Source of the DNA: Anniella stebbinsi
Lineage: Eukaryota > Chordata > Lepidosauria > Squamata > Anniellidae
DNA length: 64,000 nt
Direction: 5' to 3'
Assembly: GCA_029215795.1 (NCBI GenBank)
Contig: JARDYH010000002.1
Span: forward strand, 363,284,973-363,348,972
Part shown: positions 56,255 through 64,000 of the stretch, one piece after another
Numbering within the stretch: the stretch's first letter is position 1
Layout of the letters: each line of letters begins with the position of its first letter
The notes under the pieces: model-generated
Told to the model about the DNA's origin: nothing
Seen by the model: the letters and a program-made list of their open reading frames with translations, nothing else
Databases searched by the model: none
Translations under genes and position numbers: made by a program

Positions 56255-57125
56255 AGGTCTTCTTGATGGCTGCTCCCAGGCTGTGGAATTCCCTGCCGAG
56301 GGAGGCGAGGTTCGCGCTCTCTTTGGCCCTTTCTACAACTCCCGGCGTTCCGGGAGGGAGGGGGAGGCTCCCGCGATATCCTGATCACCAGAGCCTTCCC
56401 CAGCATAAACACATGGCACGCGGCATCCGGTTAGGAAGCAGGGACGTTGGCGGCTGCCATTTTTCTTTTGGAAGCAGCGGGGGCTGGTCATGCAAAAGCG
56501 AGGCCCCGCTCCAACAAACATGTGGGGGGGAACCTTTTCCCCTGAAATAGCCCCCCCAACCCTCTTCTTGCCATCCCAGGGGTGGCGAAATTGCTGCCGC
56601 CCCCTCCCCTGATGAGCACGAAGCTGCGCTGCTTGGCTCTGTGCCCGTTTCTGGTACCGCGCTTGCTCGCAAGGAAGTGGGCACCAGGCAGGATGGCCGC
56701 TCACACCTCCCACGGTCTCAGGATGGTCCCGGGACCACTGGAAGAATCGTGTTTTCCCAGGGTTTCTTTATCCCTGGGAAAACCTGTGCCCTTCCCCCCT
56801 GCCCCCGGGAGTCCCTGTGTGTCATTTGGACACCCAGGGATGGTCCCGGGTCAAAAGGCCAGTGTAGAAGTAGCCTTTGTTGGCCTTCTGCTGTCAAGCA
56901 AAAGCCTTTTTATTCAAGCAGGCCTCTGGCCTAGAAGCAAGCCTGTTTTCTTGGGTGTTTGATTTTATTCTGTTATTGTTCTCTTTCAAATTGCGTTTTA
57001 ATGTGTTTATTTTGTTATCGTTTTAATCACATTTTATTTGTGATTAAATGCCACCTTGAGTGCCACTTTTCGTGGCAGAAAGGTGGAGTACAAATCAAGA
57101 AAGAAAGAAAGAAAGAAAGAAAGAA
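56255..57125 (+). mobile_element. L2-type LINE end, split by a DNA element
   Basis: MAAPRLWNSLPREARFALSL-like sequence (56263-56330) and LLSSKSKAFLFKQASGLEA (56882-56940) are adjacent parts of one protein end. They are parted by the CCCGGGAT-type element. The 3' UTR ends in (AAAG)n at 57095-57124. Confidence 0.75.
56340..56875. mobile_element. CCCGGGAT / CATCCC-rich DNA element, copy 3
   Basis: TTTCTACAACTCCCGGCG at the left and GGCCAGTGTAGAAGTAGCC at the right suggest short inverted ends. The interior holds TGTCATTTGGACACCCAGGG and GGTCTCAGGATGGTCCCGG. Confidence 0.65.
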
Positions 57126-57134
57126 ATTCTTATC

Positions 57135-57430
57135 AAAAATGAATTGAAATGGAATCCTCATCCGTCTTCACTGGTCAAATTCGATACCTACAGCTATTCC
57201 CAGCATGGAGAGGGCCATGATGTACCTGAGTGCTACAGAGATGCTGAAAACGAGGAGCCTGTCAGAAGAGGCAGAAGCCCCAAATCAACACCACAAAGGT
57301 GGCTGAATATACACGGGGGCTTAAAGCCAGACTTTTCAGAGCAAAGCACTCAAATTTCAATGGACAAATCGCTGCGTTTCGTTTTCTTCCACATTTAATT
57401 TTTTAAAACTTAAAACCTTTCCGTCCTGTG
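57135..57430. repeat. Dispersed repeat X, second copy
   Basis: ACAGCTATTCCCAGCATGG, CAGAGCAAAGCACTCAAA and GCGTTTCGTTTTCTTCCAC match 55390-55640. Confidence 0.65.
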
Positions 57431-57538
57431 AATATTGTGTAAGATCCTGTGAAATACCAAACTGAACAAAATTCACACCCATCCCTATGAGGCTCATAAT
57501 GAAAGGGGAAATAAAACGTGCAGGGAAAGAGACTTGCA

Positions 57539-57561
57539 GAGAGAGAGAGAGAGAGAGAGAA
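57539..57561. repeat. (GA)n microsatellite
   Basis: About eleven GA units. Confidence 0.9.
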
Positions 57562-57947
57562 GTGGAAATTATCGGCCCTGCTTCCTTGGCACGCTGCCTG
57601 CGTGACATTGGAAATGTCCTTTGCCCCTGATTGCACCCTCGGCCCCTTCCTGGATCATTAACCCAGGATACACACCGTTGTAAGTGATACGGCCTCTCTG
57701 TCAATGAACCTGCCGGCAGCCTATGGACGGAGGGACAGGATGGGGAGAAGGCGAGGAGGGCCGCTTAAAAGCGAATCAGTCGAAAAGCGCTGGGCTTGGA
57801 GACCCTCCCACGAACAGCAGAGCTCCGGAGGACTCTGACCCTGCCTGGCAAACACAGCCGGAGAAGAGGCTGGGATCAGAACGCTGGTCCTTGAGTGATC
57901 AAGGATTGATGGAAACCCAGGGGGAAGCTGTCCAGAACGGAAGAATC

Positions 57948-57982
57948 ATGGACCCCTTGGAAGATCTGGTGCTAGACTCCAG
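57948..57982 (+). CDS. SLC51A: SLC51A exon 1 (start codon exon)
   Basis: It encodes MDPLEDLVLDS and ends on two bases of a split Arg codon at a GTAAGC donor (phase 2). The residues LDSR followed by FPPEL in exon 2 parallel LDPRYTADLL of the mammalian protein, which supports this reading frame. The start is uncertain: the frame stays open upstream, with in-frame ATGs at 57909 and 57723, so a longer N-terminus is possible. ATG 57948 gives a length close to the mammalian N-terminus. Confidence 0.75.
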
Positions 57983-60900
57983 GTAAGCAGAAAGGAGCCC
58001 CTTGGTTTATTTTTGTACAGCGCCATTCATCCGAGAGGCATTGGGTCCCCCTCTGTAGGATTTCAGGCATCGGGTATTCAGTCCCTCCTGCCTGCCTGAA
58101 AGTTGGGGTAGGAGAGAAGAGAAACAGACCAAGGCACACCTGATGCAGGACCTAAGATGAAGCAAGGCCTAAGATGAGTGCTGGCTCTACCAGGGCTTGC
58201 TCCAGAACCTGGGTGTGCATGTGACACCTTGATCCAGGTCTGGTGGGCAAATCCTTCTAATTTGGAGAGCAGTTCTCAACTAATAAGAGACCATCTCCTT
58301 CCCTACATTAAATCCCATTGATGACACATCAGCTGTCTCTACTGGACTATTGGCCACCCTTCAGCCTTACAACCCATAATCTGCCACCGTTCAAGCGGCA
58401 GTCTAGTATATCCACTTAACTGGGAGTAAGCGCCACTGAACTCAATGGGACTTGCTTCTGAGTAGATACGTAGGCTGACCATATGAAAAGGAGGACAGGG
58501 CTCATGTAACTTTAACAGTTGTAGAGAAAAGGGAATTTCAGCCAGTGTCATTTGTATGCAATTAGTTCCTGGTGAAATTCCCTCTTCATCACAACAGTTA
58601 AAGTTGCAGGGGCCCTGCCTTCTTTTGTATATGGTCACTCTAGTATAGTGCCTGCATGTGAATAAGGTGAGAGTTTCATGTTTTAAAATAACTGTTTTAG
58701 TTGATATTTTTTAAATACATTAGTATGAACTTTCATGGGTTAAAGCCCACTTTACAACTTGGGATTTGTGGCACAAAACAGCACAAAACTAGAACAAACT
58801 TTGGGGTAGGTTCAGAGGAGAGATTAGGCTGACCATATGAAAAGGAGGACAGGGCTCATGTAACATTAACAGTTGTAGAGAAAAGGGAATTTCAGCCAGT
58901 GTCATTTGTATGCAATGAGTTCCTGGTGAAATTCCCTCTTCATCACAACAGTTAAAGTTGCAGGCACTATACTAGAGTGACCATAGACAAAAGAAGGCAG
59001 GGCCCCTGCAACTTTAACTGTTGTGATGAAGAGGGAATTTCACCAGGGACTAATTGCATACAAATGACACTGGCTGAAATTCCCTTTTCTCTACAACTGT
59101 TAAAGTTACATGAGCCCTGTCCTCCTTTTCATATGGTCAGCCTAACCCCCCTTCCCTCCCAAAATCAAGCTCAATCAGGGCTGGCAAATTCAGTCCAGCC
59201 AGTTAGTAGCATAGGTGGGAAGCCCTGCGCTAGCGAGCCTGTGGACATTTCTTGGAGAAGTCAATTTGGAGCCACGCTGGGTGCTTGGATGCGGGTGGTG
59301 GGTGAGACAGAGGTGTCTGACGGTACCACGTCTCATGTGGATGGTTGTTCTCTTATCTTTTCTGCAGATTCCCCCCGGAATTGATTCATCTGCTGATTGA
59401 CAATTTCAGTGTCCCAGTCGCTTGCTTCTCCCAACCGCCAACTGCGCTGCAGCTGCTGCGCCGTAAGTTTGCTAGCTGGGGAATGCTGGGAGACATAGGA
59501 CTTTTTCCTCTCCAAACACCCATAGGGTTGCGCCTTTAACTGACTTACCTAGTGCAAGGGTGTTTGTTTCCTAGTTATTTAGGGGCTGGTTGTGCAGCAG
59601 GTTTTGCTGTTGGGGATTCTCCTTTAAGCAAATTATATTTCATAACATGTCTGTATGCCAGCTGTGAAAAGTTAGTTTCTGGATCCGCTAAAGAGAATTA
59701 TTGGGCATACTATATAAGCAAAAAGCAAAGTCTAGACCCCAGATACTAGAAGGATGATCTTCTTCTACACAAGCCTACCCATGCCTTAAAACAGAGGTGT
59801 CTTACCTTAGGCCTGTGGGCCACATTTGGCCCTTCTAGGGGCCCAATCCAGTTCTCCAGGGCTCCCCATGTGATCATGCCTCTCCCCTGATCATGGATTA
59901 TTTGGCGGTTTCTCATTCTGAAACGCTGAGATGTCTCTCCTAAGGCATTGTTCCTGGCAGTCAGAGCTTTAAGTGAAAATATGTGGGTATTTTGGCCCCC
60001 CCCCCGCCTTTGCTCCACCCGCTTTGCCTTTAGCTCCGCCCACCACTGGAACACTGCCTCCGAGAACTTCTTCAAAATGGAATCTGGCTCTCTGGTTGAA
60101 AGAGGCTTAACAATCTTGGTCTAGAGCTCCATCACACCAGCATTTTAGTGCACCTTCGTCCTGCCTTATTTACCATTTTGACCCCGCGACACTCACATGA
60201 CATCGTCCCTGTCCTGCAGTCGTCTCACCTCTTCCCCTCCATTTTCCGTGTTTTTCTAGGGCAGGGAAAGTGTGGTATTTTTTCTCCGCACGGGATAAAA
60301 CCGCTCTTCCATCCCCATGTATTGCCGCCCTTGTGCTATGTCAGAATGACCCGCTTTTGTGGAGGCGTGTTTGTTGAAGGGTGGTCTTGCTGACGAGTTC
60401 TCATTGCTCTCTCATTGCTATTTCTCCCCCTTGAAAGTCAGAAACGGCACCTAATCAATCAAACGCTAAACCGTTAAAACAGTAGGCAACAAAACCAGAG
60501 CGAAGGGGGGGAAGGCCCCATGTCCGTCACAATGTCCATCAACCACAAGAACCAATGAACTGGAGGGGGGAAGGAAAAGGGGCGGGGTGGGGCGAGAGCA
60601 ATGGTGATATCAGGAAGCGCGAGCTGGTGCAGGACGAAAGGTAAACAAGGCGAAATAACGCAACGCCGCACGCACGTGAAAGTGACCAGCGCTTGATGTG
60701 CCGATGAAACGGAGGTGGAAATCGCGGATGCATGCCAGGGGGAAAAAAGTAGGCGTGATGGAGCTCATAGAGTCAGCTGCCTTTGTACATTAAGAAGCTG
60801 CCCCCCTCCCGCGGTGACATCAGCTCACCTTTCCTTGCAGAACAGAGCTCAGTGGACCTCTCCATCACTGGCATGGTGAGCTTACTCACGCTGCTGTCCA

Positions 60901-63513
60901 TCATCATCTTCGCGGAAGATGCCCTGTATCTCTCCAAGAAGGTCCGCTGCTTCGTCAAGATGAAAACTCTCATCTGGAGTAGCTCAGCACCCACCGTAAG
61001 TGCCCATATCCCTTCCCTACTGGATGGTGGTGGAAATGTACCTTGCCACATGGTTCCGTCTCTGGGAACCAGTGCTGTTACTTTTTCTCTTTCAGCACCA
61101 AGCAAAGACCTTGTTAGTCTCCCAGGCTTTTTTATGTATATAAAAAGGGTATAAAAAGCTGTATTTATACAGCTTTTCATGGTTGTTTCTGGTGTTTTAT
61201 TGTTGGTTTTTATGGTTGTGATGAATCATTTTATCTACGAACTGCCCTGGGAACTGATGTTGAAATGCTATATAAAATTTTATTATCTATAAAAAAACAA
61301 GCAAATGAAAAAAGGCAGGCCCCTGGGGAATTATGATTTTGTTGTCGTTTTACTTTAAATATTCTGCTCTTTAAATATCTTTTAAATTTTAAAGGTTTGG
61401 GCATTTAAAGGTTCCAATACCGTGACCTTTTGAACACTTGTAGAGGTGTTCAAAGAGCAGGACATTTAAAGTTCAATTGCCTCTAAATTTGGCTTTTGAC
61501 CACTAAGAGCTGAAGAAAACCGCTCGTCCCCCATATCTCCAATTGGCCTTGCTCTCCCATCATCGCTTATAGCTGTGGTCTTTTCCCCTGCAGCTCAATG
61601 CTCTCATTGGGCTGCGGGGAAGAGCAGGTGAATGCCGCACAACCTGAGTCCAGGGCCATATATGGCTCCCGCTCCCCTGCTGTAGGCCAAACACCTAAAG
61701 CTTTTTGCCTGTTGTCGAGCTATCCACACACAAAGGAGCGAGCGCGGTGTGTGTGTGTGTGTCTCCTCGCATCCCAATTTGCTTGTTTTTTCCTTTACTT
61801 TGGAGGAGGCGCCACACCTTCTTGCATCTCTGGTTTTTTTTTAAAAAAACCTTTTTGGGGCTTTTCCCCATGCCGGAGAAGCATGGAGGCGGGCCAGCAG
61901 CCATTCGGCTTGCTGGTCCCCCCTCCCCCGTCTGGGCAGATGGCGGCCAATCAGGGTTCGCCATCTGCCCAGACATGCAACAGTTTTCGCCTCACTCCAA
62001 GAGAAAAAAAGTTGCAGTAAGTCCCCGACTTTTTTAAACCGGAGCTTCGGGGGATTGCCCCTGGATTACTTCGCGATGGTGACTGCGTCATATAAACGAG
62101 CTGCTGCCACTGCGGATCCACCCCGGGGCAAACCCCTCATCACGTCAAGCCCCAGGAAAGAGAGGACTGCCCCACGCAGGGTGCATCTCTTGCTGTGACC
62201 CCCTGTGGAGGGTCTGTGTGTACATCCTGGGTTAGGGTGACCAGATAAAATCCAGGTCAGGGCTCATATAACTTTAACAGCTGTAGAGAAAAGGGGATTT
62301 CAGCCGGTGTCATTTGTATGCAATTCGTTCCTGGTGAAATCCCCTCTTCATCACAACAGGTAAAGGTGCAGGCACTATACTAGAGTGACCATATACAAAA
62401 GAAGGCAGGGCCCCTGCAACTTTAACTGTTGTGATGAAGAGGGGATTTCACCAGGAACTAATTGCATACAAATGACACCGGCTGAAATTCCCTTTTCTCT
62501 ACAACTGTTAAAGTTACAGGAGCCCTGACCTGGATTTTATCTGGTCAGCCTATCCTGGGTGCCATTCTGCTGTGCTTCAGACAGGTCTGCCTTTCCTTTT
62601 GCCAGGTCGTCTCGATATTCTGCCTTACGGGGCTCTGGGTACCACGCTCCATGCCGCTGGTGGAGATGGCCGTTGCCTCGTGAGTATCTCTCAAGGGAGA
62701 CCCCCCCCCCTGCTCTGCACAGGGCAGGGCAAAAATGGGCACTGTCCCTTTGGATTAATACTGGGTGGAGGGGGGGTGATGAACCCCATGCCCATGCATA
62801 GGATGACCACATGGAAAAGAGGACAAGACTCCTGTAACTTTAACAGTTGTGTAGAAAAGGGAATTTCAGCAGGTGTTCTTTGTAGGCATGCAGCACCTGG
62901 TGAAATTCCCTCTTCATCACAACAGTTAAAGCTGCAGGAGCCCTGCCTAGTGTGGCCAGATACAAAAGAGGGCAGGGCTCCTGCAGCTTTAACTGTTGGC
63001 ATGAAAAGGGAATTCCACCAGGTGCTGCATGCCTACAAATGACACCTGCTGAAATTCCCTTTTCTATACAACTGTTAAAGAGGCAGGAGCCCTGTCCTCC
63101 TTTCCATATGGGCACCCTCATCTCCAGCATCAGAGGGACTCTGCCTGTGTACCCCAGATGCTAGGGAACATGGGCAGGAGGGTGCTGTTACGCTCAAGAC
63201 CTGCTTCTAGGTTTCCCATCAACTGCTGGTTGATTGCTATATGAACAGAAGGCTAGATGAGACCTTGGTCTGATCCAGCACTGCTCAAGGAGAACTTTTC
63301 AAGTTCTTCTTGAAAAACGAAGCCCTCGCCCGCCCTCTCCTGTTTCACCCCCAGGTACTTCGGCGTCTGCTTCTACCTGACCATGTTGGTGATGGTGGAA
63401 GGCTTTGGCGGCACGGCGGCTGTGATCAAGGCCTTGAAGGACACCCCCATGAACATCAACACCGGGCCCTGCTGCTGCTGCTGCCCCTGCTGCCCCCAAG
63501 TCACCATGAGCAA
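57948..63513 (+). CDS. SLC51A: SLC51A (organic solute transporter alpha), exons 1-5, 3' part off window
   Basis: This is the gene span; exons are 57948-57982, 59368-59462, 60841-60995, 62606-62679 and 63355-63513. All five have AG/GT borders and the intron phases join without a break, giving about 172 residues of a family whose human member has 340. Recognisable family landmarks are ACFSQPPTALQLL, FAEDALYLSKK, WSSSAPT, FYLTMLVMVEGFGG and the cysteine run GPCCCCCPCCP. Known role: the alpha subunit of the OSTalpha-OSTbeta facilitative transporter, which moves bile acids and steroid conjugates across the basolateral membrane of enterocytes and similar epithelia. Three membrane segments are visible (exons 3, 4 and 5); the remaining ones lie beyond 64000. 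The gene is head-to-head with the DHHC gene on the other strand, as SLC51A and ZDHHC19 are in human. No promoter motif could be assigned. Introns 1, 3, 4 and 5 carry 320-bp palindromic hAT-like elements. Confidence 0.95.
58471..58656 (+). mobile_element. Double-foldback family, left half only (SLC51A intron 1)
   Basis: It holds one complete 172-bp half unit (TAGGCTGACC to GGTCACTCTA at 58642) plus GTATAGTGCCTGCA, then stops. Confidence 0.93.
58825..59144 (-). mobile_element. 320-bp double-foldback element, copy 13 (SLC51A intron 1)
   Basis: TAGGCTGACC and GGTCAGCCTA ends. No target duplication visible. Confidence 0.95.
59368..59462 (+). CDS. SLC51A: SLC51A exon 2
   Basis: The 95-bp exon follows TTTTCTGCAG and precedes GTAAGT. 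It begins with the last base of the split Arg codon and ends with the first base of a Gln codon. It encodes FPPELIHLLIDNFSV, then PVACFSQPPTALQLLR. The ACFSQPPTA motif is the family's extracellular N-terminal signature. Confidence 0.95.
59791..60118. mobile_element. hAT-like CAGAGGTGTCTTACC element, copy 2 (intron 2)
   Basis: GGCCTGTGGGCCACATTTGG, GAGATGTCTCTCCTAAGGC and TTGCCTTTAGCTCCGCCCAC match 40447-40880. Confidence 0.7.
60124..60766. mobile_element. GAGCTCCATCACACC-terminus DNA element, copy 3 (intron 2)
   Basis: The ends are GAGCTCCATCACACC and GGCGTGATGGAGCTC. Length is close to the copies at 8073 and 28292, but the interior differs (CCGCGACACTCACATGAC). Confidence 0.75.
60841..60995 (+). 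CDS. SLC51A: SLC51A exon 3, first membrane segment
   Basis: The 155-bp exon lies between CTTTCCTTGCAG and GTAAGT (phase 1 in, phase 0 out). It encodes the first membrane helix (ITGMVSLLTLLSIIIFAEDA), the following YLSKKVRCFVKMKTLIW loop and the WSSSAPT motif found in OSTalpha proteins. Confidence 0.96.
61870..62150. repeat. GTCTATA-terminus DNA element, copy 10 (intron 3)
   Basis: It contains GGCGGCCAATCAGGGTTCGC, AAAAAAAGTTGCAGTAAGTC and CCCGACTTTTTT, and GACTGCGTCATATAAACGAG. Confidence 0.6.
62233..62552 (-). mobile_element. 320-bp double-foldback element, copy 14 (SLC51A intron 3)
   Basis: Perfect target duplication TCCTGGGT (62225-62232, 62553-62560). The right end is 53 bp from exon 4. 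Confidence 0.96.
62606..62679 (+). CDS. SLC51A: SLC51A exon 4, second membrane segment
   Basis: The 74-bp exon lies between CCTTTTGCCAG and GTGAGT. It encodes VVSIFCLTGLWVPRS followed by MPLVEMAVAS, matching the VVSVLCC..GLWIPRS stretch of the mammalian protein, and exits in phase 2. Its acceptor lies only 53 bp downstream of the end of a 320-bp palindromic element (62233-62552), so the element borders the branch-point region. Confidence 0.95.
62799..63119. mobile_element. Double-foldback element, copy 15 (SLC51A intron 4)
   Basis: TAGGATGACCACATGG left and CCATATGGGCACCCT right; centre CTAGTGTGGCCAGATAC. It is more diverged than its neighbours. No target duplication visible. Confidence 0.9.
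63120..63292 (+). mobile_element. CR1-related 3' fragment (SLC51A intron 4)
   Basis: GATGCTAGGGAACATGGG, GGGTGCTGTTACGCTC and ACCTTGGTCTGATCCAGCA match 39005-39165. Confidence 0.65.
63355..63513 (+). CDS. SLC51A: SLC51A exon 5, third membrane segment and Cys-rich loop
   Basis: The 159-bp exon lies between CACCCCCAG and GTGAGT. It completes a split Ser codon, then encodes YFGVCFYLTMLVMVEGFGG (membrane helix), a loop AVIKALKDTPMNINTG and the CCCCCPCC cysteine run that is diagnostic for OSTalpha. It exits in phase 2, consistent with a following Lys/Arg codon as in mammals; the next exon is beyond the window. Confidence 0.96.
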
Positions 63514-63863
63514 GTGAGTGGGGGGAAGCAAAAAGACAGCCGTCAAAATCGCCCCATGGCCCCAGGCACCGCTAGCCCTCTAGGGTCGGCCCGTGAACCA
63601 TGTACAGACTCCACTTCATCTCATCACCGCCCGCCCTTAGCTAGGTCCCACCAAGGCGGGTGGGATCCCTTTGCTCTCTAGGCGTCTACTCAGGAGCAGG
63701 AAGGCAGTTCCAGTGCCCGTTGGCAAGGACTTAGCTCGTCCTTCCTGTCTTCGCTGCCTGCCGTGGCACCCTGGCCAGTGTGTCCTACGTGGCCTTGGCA
63801 GCGTGGGGGCAAGCGCCCAACCCTCGCAAGGGCAAAGGGAGAAAGTCATACTGCCCCGTAATC

Positions 63864-64000
63864 TAGGGTGACCAGATAAAATCCAGGTCAGGGCTCATGT
63901 AACTTTAACAGCTGTAGAGAAAAGGGGATTTCAGCCGGTGTCATTTGTATGCAATTCGTTCCTGGTGAAATCCCCTCTTCATCACAACAGGTAAAGGTGC
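63864..64000. mobile_element. Double-foldback element cut by the window edge (SLC51A intron 5)
   Basis: TAGGGTGACCAGATAAAATC onward, nearly identical to the first 137 bases of the 62233 copy. Confidence 0.93.

Noticed and set aside
60841..60995. Exon 3 frame as a separate 123-codon gene (60783-61154)
   Set aside because: The open frame runs past the GTAAGT donor at 60996 into intron sequence; only 60841-60995 is conserved in SLC51A.

Overview
The window looks like vertebrate nuclear DNA, most likely from a squamate reptile. It has split genes with GT-AG introns, CR1 LINEs ending in ATTCTATG repeats, L2-type LINE 3' ends with A/T-rich microsatellite tails, tRNA-headed SINEs of the kind common in lizards and snakes, and a very dense load of non-autonomous hAT-like DNA transposons. 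No bacterial genes, rRNA, CRISPR or intact viral genes were seen. The class-level call is inference from repeat types; no database search was possible, and all alignments were made by eye.

Host genes lie only in the right third. On the minus strand (about 42.8-53.05 kb) are exons of a DHHC palmitoyltransferase. Three consecutive exons (52929-53050, 50949-51076, 47332-47504) and a fourth (46324-46429) join in perfect phase and encode the DHHC cysteine-rich domain and three of the four expected membrane segments. Its head-to-head neighbour on the plus strand (57.95 kb to beyond the right edge) is SLC51A (organic solute transporter alpha), with five phase-consistent exons. The ZDHHC19-SLC51A pair is adjacent in human 3q29, so the minus-strand gene is called ZDHHC19. 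Its first exon was not found, and its 3' end (candidate exons 43251-43509 and 42769-42843) is uncertain.

The left 41 kb shows no convincing host exon. It is a mosaic of CR1 fragments (829, 10794, 12868, 20236, 38270), L2-type LINE pieces (5225, 24107, 36560), two minisatellites (4588-5228 and 34150-34730), and several families of terminal-inverted-repeat elements.

The most striking content is a 320-bp element present about 17 times (TIR TAGGGTGACC, 8-bp target duplications, hence hAT-like). It is a palindrome of palindromes: four alternating arms make two nested foldbacks. Some copies have perfect target duplications. One copy (21200-22900) is split by a 1373-bp GC-rich element with the same TIR (21357-22729). 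That inner element carries a run of palindromic cassettes, each bracketed on both strands by strong splice-site matches. Two nested insertions (30345 and 21357) chose the same site, bases 2-9 of a related TIR. Copies lie in four SLC51A introns, one ending about 50 bp before exon 4.
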